NCBI RefSeq assembly: GCF_018881605.1
Contig: NZ_JACVPZ010000001.1
Coordinates: forward strand, 186,001 to 250,000
Source of the DNA: Polynucleobacter sp. UB-Tiil-W10
GTDB taxonomy: Bacteria; Pseudomonadota; Gammaproteobacteria; Burkholderiales; Burkholderiaceae
Length of the DNA: 64,000 nucleotides
Direction: 5' to 3'
Part shown: one piece after another, positions 51,564 through 62,992 of the stretch
How the letters are laid out: each line of letters starts with the position of its first letter
Position numbering within the stretch: the first letter of the stretch is position 1
Position numbers and translations under genes: made by a program
Notes under the pieces: generated by a model
Database searches by the model: none
Told to the model about the DNA's origin: nothing
What the model saw: only the letters and a program-made list of their open reading frames with translations

Positions 51564-52406
51564 TTAATTAGGTTTTTGGGTAAAAACGACCCTCTCCGGG
51601 GCGTTATAGATCTCGAAGTGTTTTCCAGAGCAGCGTGAGAGGATTGTGAGATGGGTTTTGCGTGCTAGCTCGAGACCCATCAAGGTCACCCCTGAGCGGG
51701 TTAGAAGGAAGGGAATGCCCATCTGAGCGCCCTTGATGACCATCTCAGAGGTCAGGCGCCCAGTGGTGAAGAAAATCAAGTCCTTACCTGGCTTGTTAGC
51801 CAACCACATCAGCCCAGAAATAGAATCGACCGCATTGTGACGGCCAACGTCCTCGATGAAGTGAAGCAGGCGCACTCCGTCATTACCATCTCGCTCGTAA
51901 ACCGCACAGGCATGAACTGATCCTGATTTCTTGTAGATCGTGTCATGGATCCGAATAGAGTCAATCAAAGCCACAATTGCCTCCTGGGATAAGGTTGGGC
52001 CTTCGGGCAGTCGAATCTCAGACATCTCTTCAATCAAGCCACCAAACATCGTGCCTTGACCGCAGCCAGTAGTTACCACCCGCTTACTCGTCAAGGCATC
52101 AATATCGACCGTACTCCGACGGGTTTTAACAGCAGCAGAATCTGTCTCCCAATCCACTTGAATGCTCTCAATATCGTCAGGCGACTCCACTAGACGTTGA
52201 TTACGCAAATAGCCCAAGACCAAAGCCTCTGGGGCGCTCCCCAGAGTCATGAGCGTAACTACCTCTCGCTTATCCAAATAAATAGTTAAAGGACGCTCCC
52301 CGGGAATGTGGGTGGTTTTGAGGCGCCCCAACTCATCCATAACCTCAACCTCATGCACTAAGGGCACGGAGGCACAAGACATCTGAATAGTCGGTTTTAC
52401 TGCCAT
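51564..52406 (-). CDS. fdhD: Formate dehydrogenase sulfurtransferase FdhD
   Basis: 280 residues. FdhD transfers sulfur to the molybdenum cofactor of formate dehydrogenases. Seen: the cysteine loop VVTTGCGQGTMFGG, VHACAVYERDG, EDVGRHNAVDS and TGRLTSEMV. In E. coli the loop is CxxC; here the first Cys is C115 but the second is Gly118. The first is the critical one in E. coli, so activity may remain. Divergent from metG. It fits with formate made from oxalate. Confidence 0.92.
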   Translation of the reverse strand: MAVKPTIQMSCASVPLVHEVEVMDELGRLKTTHIPGERPLTIYLDKREVVTLMTLGSAPEALVLGYLRNQRLVESPDDIESIQVDWETDSAAVKTRRSTVDIDALTSKRVVTTGCGQGTMFGGLIEEMSEIRLPEGPTLSQEAIVALIDSIRIHDTIYKKSGSVHACAVYERDGNDGVRLLHFIEDVGRHNAVDSISGLMWLANKPGKDLIFFTTGRLTSEMVIKGAQMGIPFLLTRSGVTLMGLELARKTHLTILSRCSGKHFEIYNAPERVVFTQKPN

Positions 52407-52559
52407 AAAATACTCTCTAAGGTAGGACTGAACTGAAGTTTATCGGTGTTTATGAACACTTTAGGGTGCTTTACTTTAACCGCAGACTAAAATCACTGCA
52501 TAAGCAAGCATAATTGATTGCTACAGCCTAATTAACCCTCTTATTTAAGACCGCATTAC

Positions 52560-54230
52560 ATGAGTAGTTCCCAACGCCGCCTTCTTATCACCTCCGCTCT
52601 ACCGTACGCCAATGGTCAGATCCATATCGGTCATTTGGTTGAATACGTACAAACCGATATTTGGGTTCGGTATCAAAGAATGCGGGGTCACGAGGTGCAC
52701 TACGTTGGCGCCGATGATACTCACGGCACCCCCATCATGTTGCGCGCCGAAAAAGAAGGCATTACCCCAAAGGAACTCATCGCCAATGTTTGGAAAGAGC
52801 ATAAGCGCGATTTTGATAACTTCCTTATCTCATTTGACAACTACTACACTACGGATAGCCCCGAGAATGAGCAGCTGGCACAAAGTATTTACCTCAAACT
52901 ACGTGATGCTGGCTTGATTGAAAAACGTGCAATTGAGCAAGCCTATGATCCAGTAAAAGAAATGTTCTTACCGGATCGCTTTATCAAAGGTGAGTGCCCA
53001 AAATGCGGCGCTAAAGATCAATACGGTGACAACTGTGAAAAATGTGGTGCGACATATGCGCCTACCGATCTAAAAAATCCCTTTTCAGTAGTCAGTGGTG
53101 CAACCCCAATTAAAAAAGTCTCCGATCATTACTTCTTTAAGTTATCCGATCCCCGTTGTGAAGAATTCTTACGCGAGTGGACACAAGTAAAAACACCTTT
53201 GCAGCCTGAAGCTCGCAATAAGATGAAAGAATGGGTTGGCGAACCAGGCGAAAGCAAGTTGGGTGACTGGGATATCTCCCGCGATGCCCCGTATTTCGGC
53301 TTTGAAATCCCTGATGCGCCAGGCAAATACTTCTATGTGTGGCTTGATGCCCCGATTGGTTACTACGCCAGCTTCCTCAATTACTGCCAGGCTAAAGGCC
53401 TCAACTTTGATGAGTGGGTTAAGCCAGATACCACTACCGAGCAATACCATTTCATCGGCAAAGACATTCTGTATTTCCATACCCTGTTCTGGCCGGCCAC
53501 TTTAAAGTTTGCCGGTTATCGCACCCCAACCAATGTATTTGCGCATGGGTTTTTAACCGTCGATGGCGAAAAGATGAGTAAGTCACGCGGCACGTTGATT
53601 TCTGCAAATAGCGTCATCGAATGTGGGTTTAATCCAGAGTGGTTCCGCTACTACTTTGCAACCAAACTCAATGACAGCATGGAAGATTTAGATTTAAATC
53701 TTCAAGACTTTGTTGCGCGTGTCAATAGTGACTTATTGGGCAAGTACATCAACATTGCAAGTCGTAGTGCAGGGTTCTTAGTGAAGCGATTTGGTGGCAT
53801 TGTTTCTGACGATGTAATGGGCATCCCATTGCTGAAAGAAATTGCTTCTTCTAGCGAAAAAATTGCACAGCTTTATGAAGCGCGCGAATATGCCAAAGCA
53901 CTACGCACAGTGATGGAGCTCGCAGATAAGGTAAATGGCTTTGTCGATGAGAACAAGCCATGGGAAATTGCCAAAGATCCAGCGCGTGAAGCCGATTTGC
54001 AGCGAGTCTGCAGCATTACCCTAGAGGCATTTCGTATGCTCAGCCTTTACCTAAAGCCTGTAATTCCACAGGTGATCTTGGGAGTTGAAGAGTTTTTATC
54101 CCTCCCCCCTCTTTCTTGGGCCGATATCAACACCCCTCTTTCCAGTAAAAATCCAATCAAGCCCTACAAGCACCTAATGACCCGAGTGGAAGCCCCACAA
54201 ATTGAGGCTTTGCTGGCTGCAAACTTGTAA
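52560..54230 (+). CDS. metG: Methionyl-tRNA synthetase (short form)
   Basis: 556 residues. Seen: [15 protein letters not shown] (HIGH motif), zinc knuckle [21 protein letters not shown], and [10 protein letters not shown]. It lacks the C-terminal dimerisation domain of E. coli MetG (677 residues), as do several bacteria. It has no Shine-Dalgarno. Divergent from fdhD over 153 bases. Confidence 0.96.
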   Translation: MSSSQRRLLITSALPYANGQIHIGHLVEYVQTDIWVRYQRMRGHEVHYVGADDTHGTPIMLRAEKEGITPKELIANVWKEHKRDFDNFLISFDNYYTTDSPENEQLAQSIYLKLRDAGLIEKRAIEQAYDPVKEMFLPDRFIKGECPKCGAKDQYGDNCEKCGATYAPTDLKNPFSVVSGATPIKKVSDHYFFKLSDPRCEEFLREWTQVKTPLQPEARNKMKEWVGEPGESKLGDWDISRDAPYFGFEIPDAPGKYFYVWLDAPIGYYASFLNYCQAKGLNFDEWVKPDTTTEQYHFIGKDILYFHTLFWPATLKFAGYRTPTNVFAHGFLTVDGEKMSKSRGTLISANSVIECGFNPEWFRYYFATKLNDSMEDLDLNLQDFVARVNSDLLGKYINIASRSAGFLVKRFGGIVSDDVMGIPLLKEIASSSEKIAQLYEAREYAKALRTVMELADKVNGFVDENKPWEIAKDPAREADLQRVCSITLEAFRMLSLYLKPVIPQVILGVEEFLSLPPLSWADINTPLSSKNPIKPYKHLMTRVEAPQIEALLAANL

Positions 54231-54250
54231 AAAGTCCCCTAAAAAGCACC

Positions 54251-54256
54251 TATAAT
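54251..54256 (+). promoter_or_regulatory. -10 element before the DUF3460-scpA-panC operon
   Basis: A perfect TATAAT, 20 bases after the metG stop codon. The -35 is weak. A TAACTT / AAGTTA inverted repeat lies between it and the start. Confidence 0.45.
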
Positions 54257-54333
54257 GGCGTTTGTAGTCCCCAAGTAACTTTTTGAATTAATTTCATAAG
54301 TTATTGAATTTATTGAGTATTTTAGGAAATGCT

Positions 54334-54514
54334 ATGGCAAGATATCAATCCGAATTCACCCAGTTCTTAAATGAACTCAAAACCGAGAATCCAAAGCTTG
54401 AGGCTGAACAGCAAGCTGGTCGCGCCCTACTGTGGGATAAAGAGCCCTTGAGCGTTGAAGATCAACGCCGCGCAAAAGCTGCAAAACTCAAGCAACGCGC
54501 CTACGTGTATTCGA

Positions 54515-54522
<8 letters not shown>
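54334..54522 (+). CDS. DUF3460 small protein
   Basis: 62 residues, highly charged, helical, with MARYQSEFTQFLNELKTENPKLEAEQQAGRALLWDK, as in betaproteobacterial DUF3460. ATG at 54334 is used (AGGA seven bases before), ten codons inside the longest frame. Function unknown. It is always found next to scpA-panC in many Burkholderiales, from general knowledge, and here its 3' end overlaps scpA by eight bases. Confidence 0.85.
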
Positions 54523-56226
<1,704 letters not shown>

Positions 56227-56240
56227 TTCGATTCTTTAGG

Positions 56241-58773
56241 TTAATAGCCAATTGTGTAAGTCATTAGCGCTGTAGTGGTATTTGTAGCAATGAATGGCTG
56301 TTGTTGCCACAGTATATTAAGACCTAAACGCTCACGCTTGTTGATGTCATAAAACAAACCAGCGGACGCAGTCGCCATACTATTCACATTGCCAGGCATG
56401 GCTACACTAAAACTTTCCAGCCCAATAATGGAACTTGTCACTTGGTAGTTGTTCATTGAGTATTTAAGATTCTGCTGAATACCAATTGAAGCTGTTCCAG
56501 TCAGATTCTCAGATAAGCCAACACGAAATCCAAGACCACCAATCGCAGAGAATGTATTTTGCGTTAACGAATTGTATGAAAGCGGTAGAGTCACGTTGGC
56601 ATTGCTACCCTCTGTATAACCGCCAGTATTGAGATGGGTGTAGCGCAGACCCACATAGGGAATAACAGAGAACGAATCTATTACTGGATGGTGATAGTTT
56701 GTAGTGAGCTGATAGCCCTGACCATTAAATGAAGTTGAGCCAGACCCAGCCTCAGTATTTGCTAAGAGTGGACGGGTAATACTCAGGGTACTATTAGATG
56801 CAACTCCAGATGCCTGTACTCCCCACCCGGTTTCATCTGGGTTCATATGCCACTTAGCAAAAAGCCCCCACATCGGACTATTGTTACTTTGACTAAAGCC
56901 AGACGGCGTCGCAACACTAATGGTTTGATCTGCAAAAGCGCCCACTCGTAAATTTGGTGAAGGCTTATAACCTAACACCACTAAACCAGCCTGTTGATTA
57001 GCTGATGGCGATGGCCCTGAATAGGTATAGCGGCCACCAACACTCACGCAGACATTATTTTTGATAAACACGGCAGTCATACATCAAAGCTGCTTGATAT
57101 GCGGCAACTTGTTGGTTGTAGATACTGGCTAAACCTGATGCACTTATCTGAACTGATCGAACTGTATTATCGTTATCAACTTCGAAGTAGTCTGTATCTA
57201 AATACAAAAATACATCTTTACCGTCATACCCCAAACGATACTTTGATGCAGATTCTTCAAAGTCATTCGTGAATTTAGAAAATGTACCGGTCAAGCCTGA
57301 TTGCGCATTAATTAATGTATAGCGTCCAGCAGAATAATGGCCAGGGTTAGCATTGACATATAAGGTGCCGGCTATATTTGCGGTTCCGGCTATTAATAAC
57401 TTTTCCGTATTGGATGTATTCAGGGCCATCTTTAAAGCACCCGCACCTGTTTGCACATAGTTACCTGATAAATTGGTATTGGCAGTTTTTTGCACAATAT
57501 CAAAGGTACCGTTATTAGTAAATGTGCTTAAGTTTGAGCTGGTAATCGATCCAGAATCTGCCAAAGCAAGAGTGCCACCACTATTGATCAGAGTATCTCC
57601 CGCATAAGTATTGGCACCTGACAATGTCAGCGTGCCAGAACCAATCATAGATATGCCGCCCGTTCCAGCAATTACACCTGAATAGCTACCCGATCCACTA
57701 TCAGTGAAAGCAATCGTTCCATTATTGGTTAAGCCGGTTGTGCCGTTTGCGGTTGAGCCTGGAATAGCCAATGCATCACCTTGCAGCGTGGCGCCAGCAC
57801 TAATAGAAGTGCTACCAGCAAACCCGCTGTTGTCCCCCTGCAAAGCTAAAGTTCCACCCTGCACGCTTACTGTAGCCAAGCGAGAGATGGCTGTCAGTGG
57901 ATTAGTAAGTGTCCAAGTGCCTGAGTCTAATTTATTTAAGGTCTGAAAATTAGATGTGGCGTTACTAAATGTACTGGAGCCCGTACCAGCAAATTGCAAA
58001 GTATTAGTGCCGCCGCCTCCATTGATGGAGCCAGTAATAGATGAACCGGTATGGAGAGTAACCTTATTAGATCCGGTGGCCAAAGACACACTACCCAACA
58101 CAGTGCCGTAGTTATCAAATAAAACACTGCCGGGCGCAGAAGCGCCGATAGCCTGACCGCCAGTCCCTGCTTGAATAATGCCCGACGCTCTGTTAATGAT
58201 CGTATTTGAAGAGCCGGGGTCTACTGAGTTTTGAAACCAAATGGCAGTACCAGTTAAGGACTTAATCGTTCCAGAGTTATCAATTGTGTTGCCAGTTCCT
58301 GCGGGATTAATAGCTTCTGATGAAGTAGCAGGGCCTGCCGCATATACAGTCGCACCGCTATTAATTGTTACAGTGTTATTAGACTGAAACTCTATTGTGT
58401 TATTACCTGCGTTGATTGGTGGAACGCCCGTGCCGCCCGTAGCATAGTTAATTACAGACGCACCCGAATTTATCAGAAGCGTGCCGCCATTGCGAAAATA
58501 GATTGCAGAGTTATTGATGCCGGCACCACTATTTGGTGCGGAAACTGTTGCATTGCTGCCGATCGTAATGTTGGCGCCATCAAGCAAGTTAATTGTTGCT
58601 GTATTGGGGCCAAACAAAGCTGGGTCAAGACCAATCGATGTGCCTGCACCAGTTGTTACCGTGATGCCACTTTGCGTTGGAGCACCTGTTGCAACACTTG
58701 CTGCCGCTCCAATGCGCCCTGAATAAGGAGAGCCAGTGCCGGTACAAGAAACCGTTGCGCCAGAAATGGTTCC
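56241..58773 (-). pseudogene. Autotransporter adhesin, 5'-truncated and frameshifted
   Basis: Two frames form one gene. 57055-58773 encodes a passenger beta-helix of Gly/Ser/Asn/Thr-rich repeats, including GTLTLSGANTYAGDT-type units. 56241-57080 encodes an autotransporter barrel ending in an aromatic residue (TIGY). The passenger runs to YQAALMYDCRVYQK and stops; the barrel resumes one frame on at VFIKNNVCVSVGGRYTYSG, in the place where family proteins are continuous. At the 5' end the frame starts immediately after a TAA with GTISGATVSCTGTG and has no start codon or signal peptide; only 12 bases further lies the stop of the formyltransferase-like gene. So both a deletion and a frameshift have broken it. 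Confidence 0.85.
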
Positions 58774-58785
58774 TTAGAGAGCGAT

Positions 58786-59718
58786 TTAAATAGCGAAAGA
58801 CTGCCCTACTTCTAGATTTAATTCCTTCGCTAACTCTGCACCAGATACCTTACCTGTAGCGCCTTTAGCTTTAAGCACTTCAATTTGCCCACCGTGACAG
58901 GCAATGAAAAAAGAATCTAGCGTAATTTGAGTAACTTCGCCTGGTTTGCCTTTCACGGCACCAAAAGTAGCGGTCACATGCTTGTGACAATCGTAGATCT
59001 GCACCTTTTGCTCGCCAAACTTTGTCCATGCACCCGGCGCAGGATTGCATGACCGAATGAGATTGTAGATTTGACTGATGTGTGTTGCCCAATGAATCTG
59101 AGCGGCGTTGGCATCAAACCAACCTTCGTAGTTAGCCTGTGATTCATCTTGCACTAACTCTTGATGCTTGCCTGCGACCACCAGATCAGCGGCTTCTAGC
59201 AGCGCTCTAACGCCGATTGGAAACAGATGATCAAAGTAAATCTTACCAAGCGTATCGTTAGGACCAATCGGCACTTCTTTTTGCAAAATCACTTCACCTT
59301 CATCCAAGCCATCGGATGGGCGGAAGATGGTTAAACCAGTCTTGTCTTCGCCCAATGCAATTGCCCAATTAATAGCGCTTGGTCCCCGATATTTAGGGAG
59401 CAAAGATGGGTGATATTGAATAGTGCCGTGCTTAGGAATCTTACAGAGCTCTTGCGGTACAAATTGCAATACGTATGCCATGACACAGATGTCGGCATTG
59501 CTATCAATCATGGCTTGAGCAGCTTCAGGACCCTTCAGGGAGGCAAACTGCAAGGGGCTTAAGCCCCTTGCTAGAGCAGCTTCTTTTAAGACTTCGGGTT
59601 TACTTGATTTGGGATTATCGGGTGGGCAAAAAACAGCAACCACTTCATCGCCACGATCTAAAAAAGCTTCTAAAGCCGCTTTACCAAAATCCGCACTCCC
59701 AATCAAAGCAACCCGCAT
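58786..59718 (-). CDS. Formyltransferase-fold protein like the 10-formyl-THF hydrolase domain
   Basis: 310 residues with a formyltransferase fold: HPSLLPKYRGPSAINWAI with H103, and SDGLDEGEVILQ with D139. It is nearer to the N-terminal hydrolase domain of 10-formyltetrahydrofolate dehydrogenase than to Fmt: LQFVPQEL, YHPSLLP, SAINW, LFPIGVRALLEA, ANYEG and PGAWTKFGEQKVQI correspond to blocks there. The canonical Asn of Fmt (N-x-H) is Gln101. It follows frc1 by one base and belongs to the oxalate cluster, so it may move the formyl group between CoA and folate. Confidence 0.78.
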   Translation of the reverse strand: MRVALIGSADFGKAALEAFLDRGDEVVAVFCPPDNPKSSKPEVLKEAALARGLSPLQFASLKGPEAAQAMIDSNADICVMAYVLQFVPQELCKIPKHGTIQYHPSLLPKYRGPSAINWAIALGEDKTGLTIFRPSDGLDEGEVILQKEVPIGPNDTLGKIYFDHLFPIGVRALLEAADLVVAGKHQELVQDESQANYEGWFDANAAQIHWATHISQIYNLIRSCNPAPGAWTKFGEQKVQIYDCHKHVTATFGAVKGKPGEVTQITLDSFFIACHGGQIEVLKAKGATGKVSGAELAKELNLEVGQSFAI

Positions 59719-59719
59719 C

Positions 59720-60967
59720 TTAGATCACCTTATCGTGACGTAATGCAATCAGCTCATCAGTTGAGTAACCTAACTCACTGAGAATCTCATCGGTATGTTC
59801 GCCGAGCAAAGGTGAGCGCGTCACATCTGTTGGGCTATCGGACATCTTGATTGGGTTGCCAACAGTTAAATACTTGCCGCGAATTGGGTGATCCACTTCA
59901 ACAACAGTACCTGTAGCACGCAATGCAGGTTCTTCAGCGATTTCTTTCATGGAAAGAATTGGACCGCATGGGATGTCGTATTTATTCAATACATCCATCA
60001 CTTCAAACTTCGTCATGGTCATAGTCCACTTTTCGATCTCGCCGAAAATTTCCATGAGATGTGGCAAGCGCGCCATTGGTGATGCGAAACGAACATCCGT
60101 AATCCAATTTTCATGACCAATCACTTTACAAATCGCCTCCCATACTGGGGCTTGTACCACTACATATATGTAAGCATTTGGATCGGTTTCCCAGCCCTTA
60201 CACTTCACAATCCAACCCGGTTGTCCGCCACCAGAGGCATTGCCCGCGCGGGGTACAGAGTCGCCGAACTCACCGTTCGGGAACTGTGGATACTCTTGCA
60301 TCAAGCCAACGCGCTCAAGGCGTTGTTGGTCGCGCAACTTCACACGACACAAGTTCAGAACAGCATCCTGCATTGCCGCTAATACTTTCTGACCACGGCC
60401 AGAGTGAGTACGTTGATATAAAGCAGTAACAATGCCTAATGCCAAATGTAAGCCCGTTCCACTGTCGCCAATTTGCGCGCCAGTCACCATAGGAGGACCA
60501 TCATCAAAACCAGTAGTTGATGCAGAACCGCCTGCGCATTGCGCTACGTTCTCATACACTTTGCAGTCTTCATATGGTCCAGGACCAAAACCTTTAACAG
60601 AAGCCATGATCATCATTGGGTTTAACTCTTGAATACGTTCCCAAGAAAAGCCCATGCGATCGAGTGCGCCTGGTGCGAAATTCTCAACCAATACATCGCA
60701 CTCTTTAATCAGGCGCTCGAGAATCTCTTTGCCCTTTTGGGTTTTGGTATTCACGGTGATTGAACGCTTATTGTGGTTGAGCATCGTGAAATACAAACTA
60801 TCTGCGTCAGGAATATCACGCAATTGACCGCGAGTTGCATCACCCTCGCCTGATTTTTCTACCTTGATTACATCCGCACCAAACCAAGCGAGCAACTGAG
60901 TACAAGTCGGGCCTGATTGAACGTGCGTAAAGTCGAGGATTTTGACCCCTTCTAGTGCTTTTGCCAT
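59720..60967 (-). CDS. frc: Formyl-CoA:oxalate CoA-transferase-like, family III CoA transferase (copy 1)
   Basis: 415 residues of family III CoA-transferase fold. Seen: [30 protein letters not shown], catalytic Asp168 in QIGDSGTG, and the glycine loop [10 protein letters not shown], then [14 protein letters not shown], as in Frc. Copy 2 at 61660-62910 has [10 protein letters not shown]. The first loop glycine is Ser here. It could act on oxalate/formyl-CoA or another acid such as succinate. AGGA lies nine bases before the ATG. Followed by the formyl-hydrolase-like gene after one base. Confidence 0.87.
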   Translation of the reverse strand: MAKALEGVKILDFTHVQSGPTCTQLLAWFGADVIKVEKSGEGDATRGQLRDIPDADSLYFTMLNHNKRSITVNTKTQKGKEILERLIKECDVLVENFAPGALDRMGFSWERIQELNPMMIMASVKGFGPGPYEDCKVYENVAQCAGGSASTTGFDDGPPMVTGAQIGDSGTGLHLALGIVTALYQRTHSGRGQKVLAAMQDAVLNLCRVKLRDQQRLERVGLMQEYPQFPNGEFGDSVPRAGNASGGGQPGWIVKCKGWETDPNAYIYVVVQAPVWEAICKVIGHENWITDVRFASPMARLPHLMEIFGEIEKWTMTMTKFEVMDVLNKYDIPCGPILSMKEIAEEPALRATGTVVEVDHPIRGKYLTVGNPIKMSDSPTDVTRSPLLGEHTDEILSELGYSTDELIALRHDKVI

Positions 60968-61033
60968 GATTTAAGTCCTAATAAGAATAAAAATTTTGAA
61001 TTGGGGCAATTTTACCAGCGGGAAATAAGGAAA

Positions 61034-61069
61034 ATGGGAGTGTGCCCAATTTTTGGGCACAGATCCCAT
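61034..61069 (-). terminator. Terminator after the PAS gene
   Basis: Long hairpin: ATGGGA-g-TGTGCCCAA-ttt-TTGGGCACA-ga-TCCCAT. On the minus strand a TTTTCCTTATTT run follows. It separates the PAS gene from frc1. Confidence 0.82.
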
Positions 61070-61107
61070 CTAAGCCTGTATTGGCGTCACTATAGGACTA
61101 TATGCGG

Positions 61108-61536
61108 TTATGTCTGGGGATTTTCAAGCTCCGAGATGCGCTTTTTAAGGGCCCTCTCTTGGGCAAAACGTTCGGTTTCATCCCGAATGATCGCCACGAC
61201 ACCATTAGCCTTCCCATTTGGATCAAACAGCATTCCAACAGTGAAAGCAATCGAAAGCGTACCGCCATCCTTGTGCTTAGCAGGCACCTTCAATAAGGAA
61301 GTGCCATAACGAGTTGTACCGCTCTCCATGGAATGGTTGTAGCCCTCATTATGTTTTTGACGTTGGCGTTCAGGAACAATTAAATCCAAGGTATTGCCCA
61401 ATGCCTCTTCTTCAGAATAGCCAAAGATGCGAGTGGCGGCAGGATTCCACAACACAATTTTTTCATGGGCATCAGCAACAATAATTGCATCACCCACACA
61501 CTCTACCAACTGGTGTAAATCAACATTTGTCTTCAT
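61108..61536 (-). CDS. Single PAS-domain protein
   Basis: 142 residues: one PAS domain (about 8-125: VECVGDAIIVADAHEKIVLWNPAATRIFGYSEEEALG, then PAC region VAIIRDETERFAQERA) and a short coiled tail. No kinase, GGDEF or DNA-binding domain. It lies between two frc copies in the oxalate cluster. It may sense redox, light or a metabolite, and act on a partner. No Shine-Dalgarno; TATAGA ends eight bases before the ATG. Confidence 0.82.
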   Translation of the reverse strand: MKTNVDLHQLVECVGDAIIVADAHEKIVLWNPAATRIFGYSEEEALGNTLDLIVPERQRQKHNEGYNHSMESGTTRYGTSLLKVPAKHKDGGTLSIAFTVGMLFDPNGKANGVVAIIRDETERFAQERALKKRISELENPQT

Positions 61537-61596
61537 GTAAGTAGTCTATAGAAATTTTGCTTTAGTAGTGATTTATTTGTAACTTGATGACTAGAA

Positions 61597-61626
61597 AGAA
61601 AAAAGGCGCTCACTAGGAGCGCCTTA
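61597..61626 (-). terminator. Terminator after frc copy 2
   Basis: AAGGCGCTC / GAGCGCCTT stem; on the minus strand a run of seven T follows (TTTTTTTC). It separates frc2 from the PAS gene. Confidence 0.9.
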
Positions 61627-61659
61627 AAGAAACTACTTTATTGCAGATTCGTATTCTTA

Positions 61660-62910
61660 TTACACCGCTTTTGCTGCATGCAACTTAGCAATGTCATCAG
61701 CGTTGTAACCAAGATCAGCCAGCACTTCATCAGTGTGCTCACCCAATACTGGTGATGGACCGACTTCGATTTCCAAATCAGAGAACTTGATTGGGCTACC
61801 GATAGTCAAATATTTGCCACGTACTTTGTGGTCAACTTCAACAATCGAACCGCTCTTACGCAAGTCTGGGGAAGCAGCCAATTCTTTCATTGAGAGAACT
61901 GGAGCACATGGAATATCGAACTTGCGGAGGATGTCCACAGCTTCGTACTTAGTCTTGTCTTTGAGCCATTCTTCAATCGTTGCGAAGATGTCAAAAATCT
62001 TGTCTTGACGAGCTTCAGCAGTCATATAGGCTGGATCAGTTGCCCACTCTGGCTTACCAATCGCACGGGTGATTGGCTCCCAAGCATGACCTTGAATGGT
62101 GAAGTAGATGTAAGCGTTTGGATCTGTTTCCCAACCCTTACACTTCAATACCCAACCAGGCTGACCGCCGCCACCAGCGTTACCGCCACGTGGAACTACG
62201 TCAGTGAATGAACCGTGTGGGTACTGTGGGTACTCTTCCAAGTAACCAATCTTGTCCAAACGTTGTTGATCGCGCAACTTCACGCGGCACAAATTCAATA
62301 CTGCATCTTGCATTGAGCAAGATACTTTTTGACCTTTGCCAGTTTTTTGACGCTGCATCAATGCAGTCAAAATACCAATTGCCAAGTGCATACCAGTATT
62401 GGAGTCGCCCAAAGCAGCAGCAGAAACTGTAGGAGGACCATCCCAGAAGCCAGTTGTTGAAGCAGCGCCGCCAGCACACTGAGCAACGTTCTCATACACT
62501 TTTAAGTCTTCGTATGAGTGACCATCGCTAAAGCCTTTTACAGAAGCCATAATCATTTTTGGGTTCAATTCTTGGATACGTTTCCAAGAGAATCCCATGC
62601 GATCCAAAGCGCCAGGACCAAAGTTCTCAACCATCACATCAGAAGTCTGGATCATCTTCTCTAAAACTTCTTTGCCTTCTTGAGTCTTGGTATCCAAAGT
62701 CAAAGAACGCTTATTGCCGTTGAGCATTGTGAAGTACAAAGCATCTGCACCTGGAATATCGCGCAATTGGCTACGTGTTACGTCGCCAGAACCTGGGCGC
62801 TCTACTTTAATTACGTCAGCACCATACCAAGCCAACAACTGAGTACATGCAGGACCTGCTTGTACGTGTGTGAAGTCAATAATGCGAATACCGTCTAATG
62901 GTTTAGTCAT
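61660..62910 (-). CDS. frc: Formyl-CoA:oxalate CoA-transferase (copy 2)
   Basis: 416 residues. Seen: [31 protein letters not shown], catalytic Asp169 in LGDSNTG, and the glycine loop [19 protein letters not shown]. It transfers CoA from formyl-CoA to oxalate. AAGGAG precedes the ATG. It follows oxc by 82 bases and is the copy with the usual GGGGQ loop, so it is the likelier true Frc. Confidence 0.93.
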   Translation of the reverse strand: MTKPLDGIRIIDFTHVQAGPACTQLLAWYGADVIKVERPGSGDVTRSQLRDIPGADALYFTMLNGNKRSLTLDTKTQEGKEVLEKMIQTSDVMVENFGPGALDRMGFSWKRIQELNPKMIMASVKGFSDGHSYEDLKVYENVAQCAGGAASTTGFWDGPPTVSAAALGDSNTGMHLAIGILTALMQRQKTGKGQKVSCSMQDAVLNLCRVKLRDQQRLDKIGYLEEYPQYPHGSFTDVVPRGGNAGGGGQPGWVLKCKGWETDPNAYIYFTIQGHAWEPITRAIGKPEWATDPAYMTAEARQDKIFDIFATIEEWLKDKTKYEAVDILRKFDIPCAPVLSMKELAASPDLRKSGSIVEVDHKVRGKYLTIGSPIKFSDLEIEVGPSPVLGEHTDEVLADLGYNADDIAKLHAAKAV

Positions 62911-62992
62911 GTTTGTTTCTCCTTAAGTCTTTCTTGTTTACTTCTCAATTTAGTCTAAAAATATTAACTTTTTATTACTGTTTTTAAATATC

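Noticed and set aside
54455-54514. Longer N-terminus for scpA
   Set aside because: The extra residues come from the other frame of DUF3460; ATG at 54515 fits the short-overlap pattern of the operon.
56241-57080. The autotransporter barrel as a separate gene
   Set aside because: Its apparent ATG is the shifted frame of the passenger end; no ribosome site or signal peptide. It is the second half of one broken gene.
57055-58773. Passenger repeats as a DNA tandem repeat
   Set aside because: The repeats are similar only as protein motifs; no DNA-level periodicity stands out.
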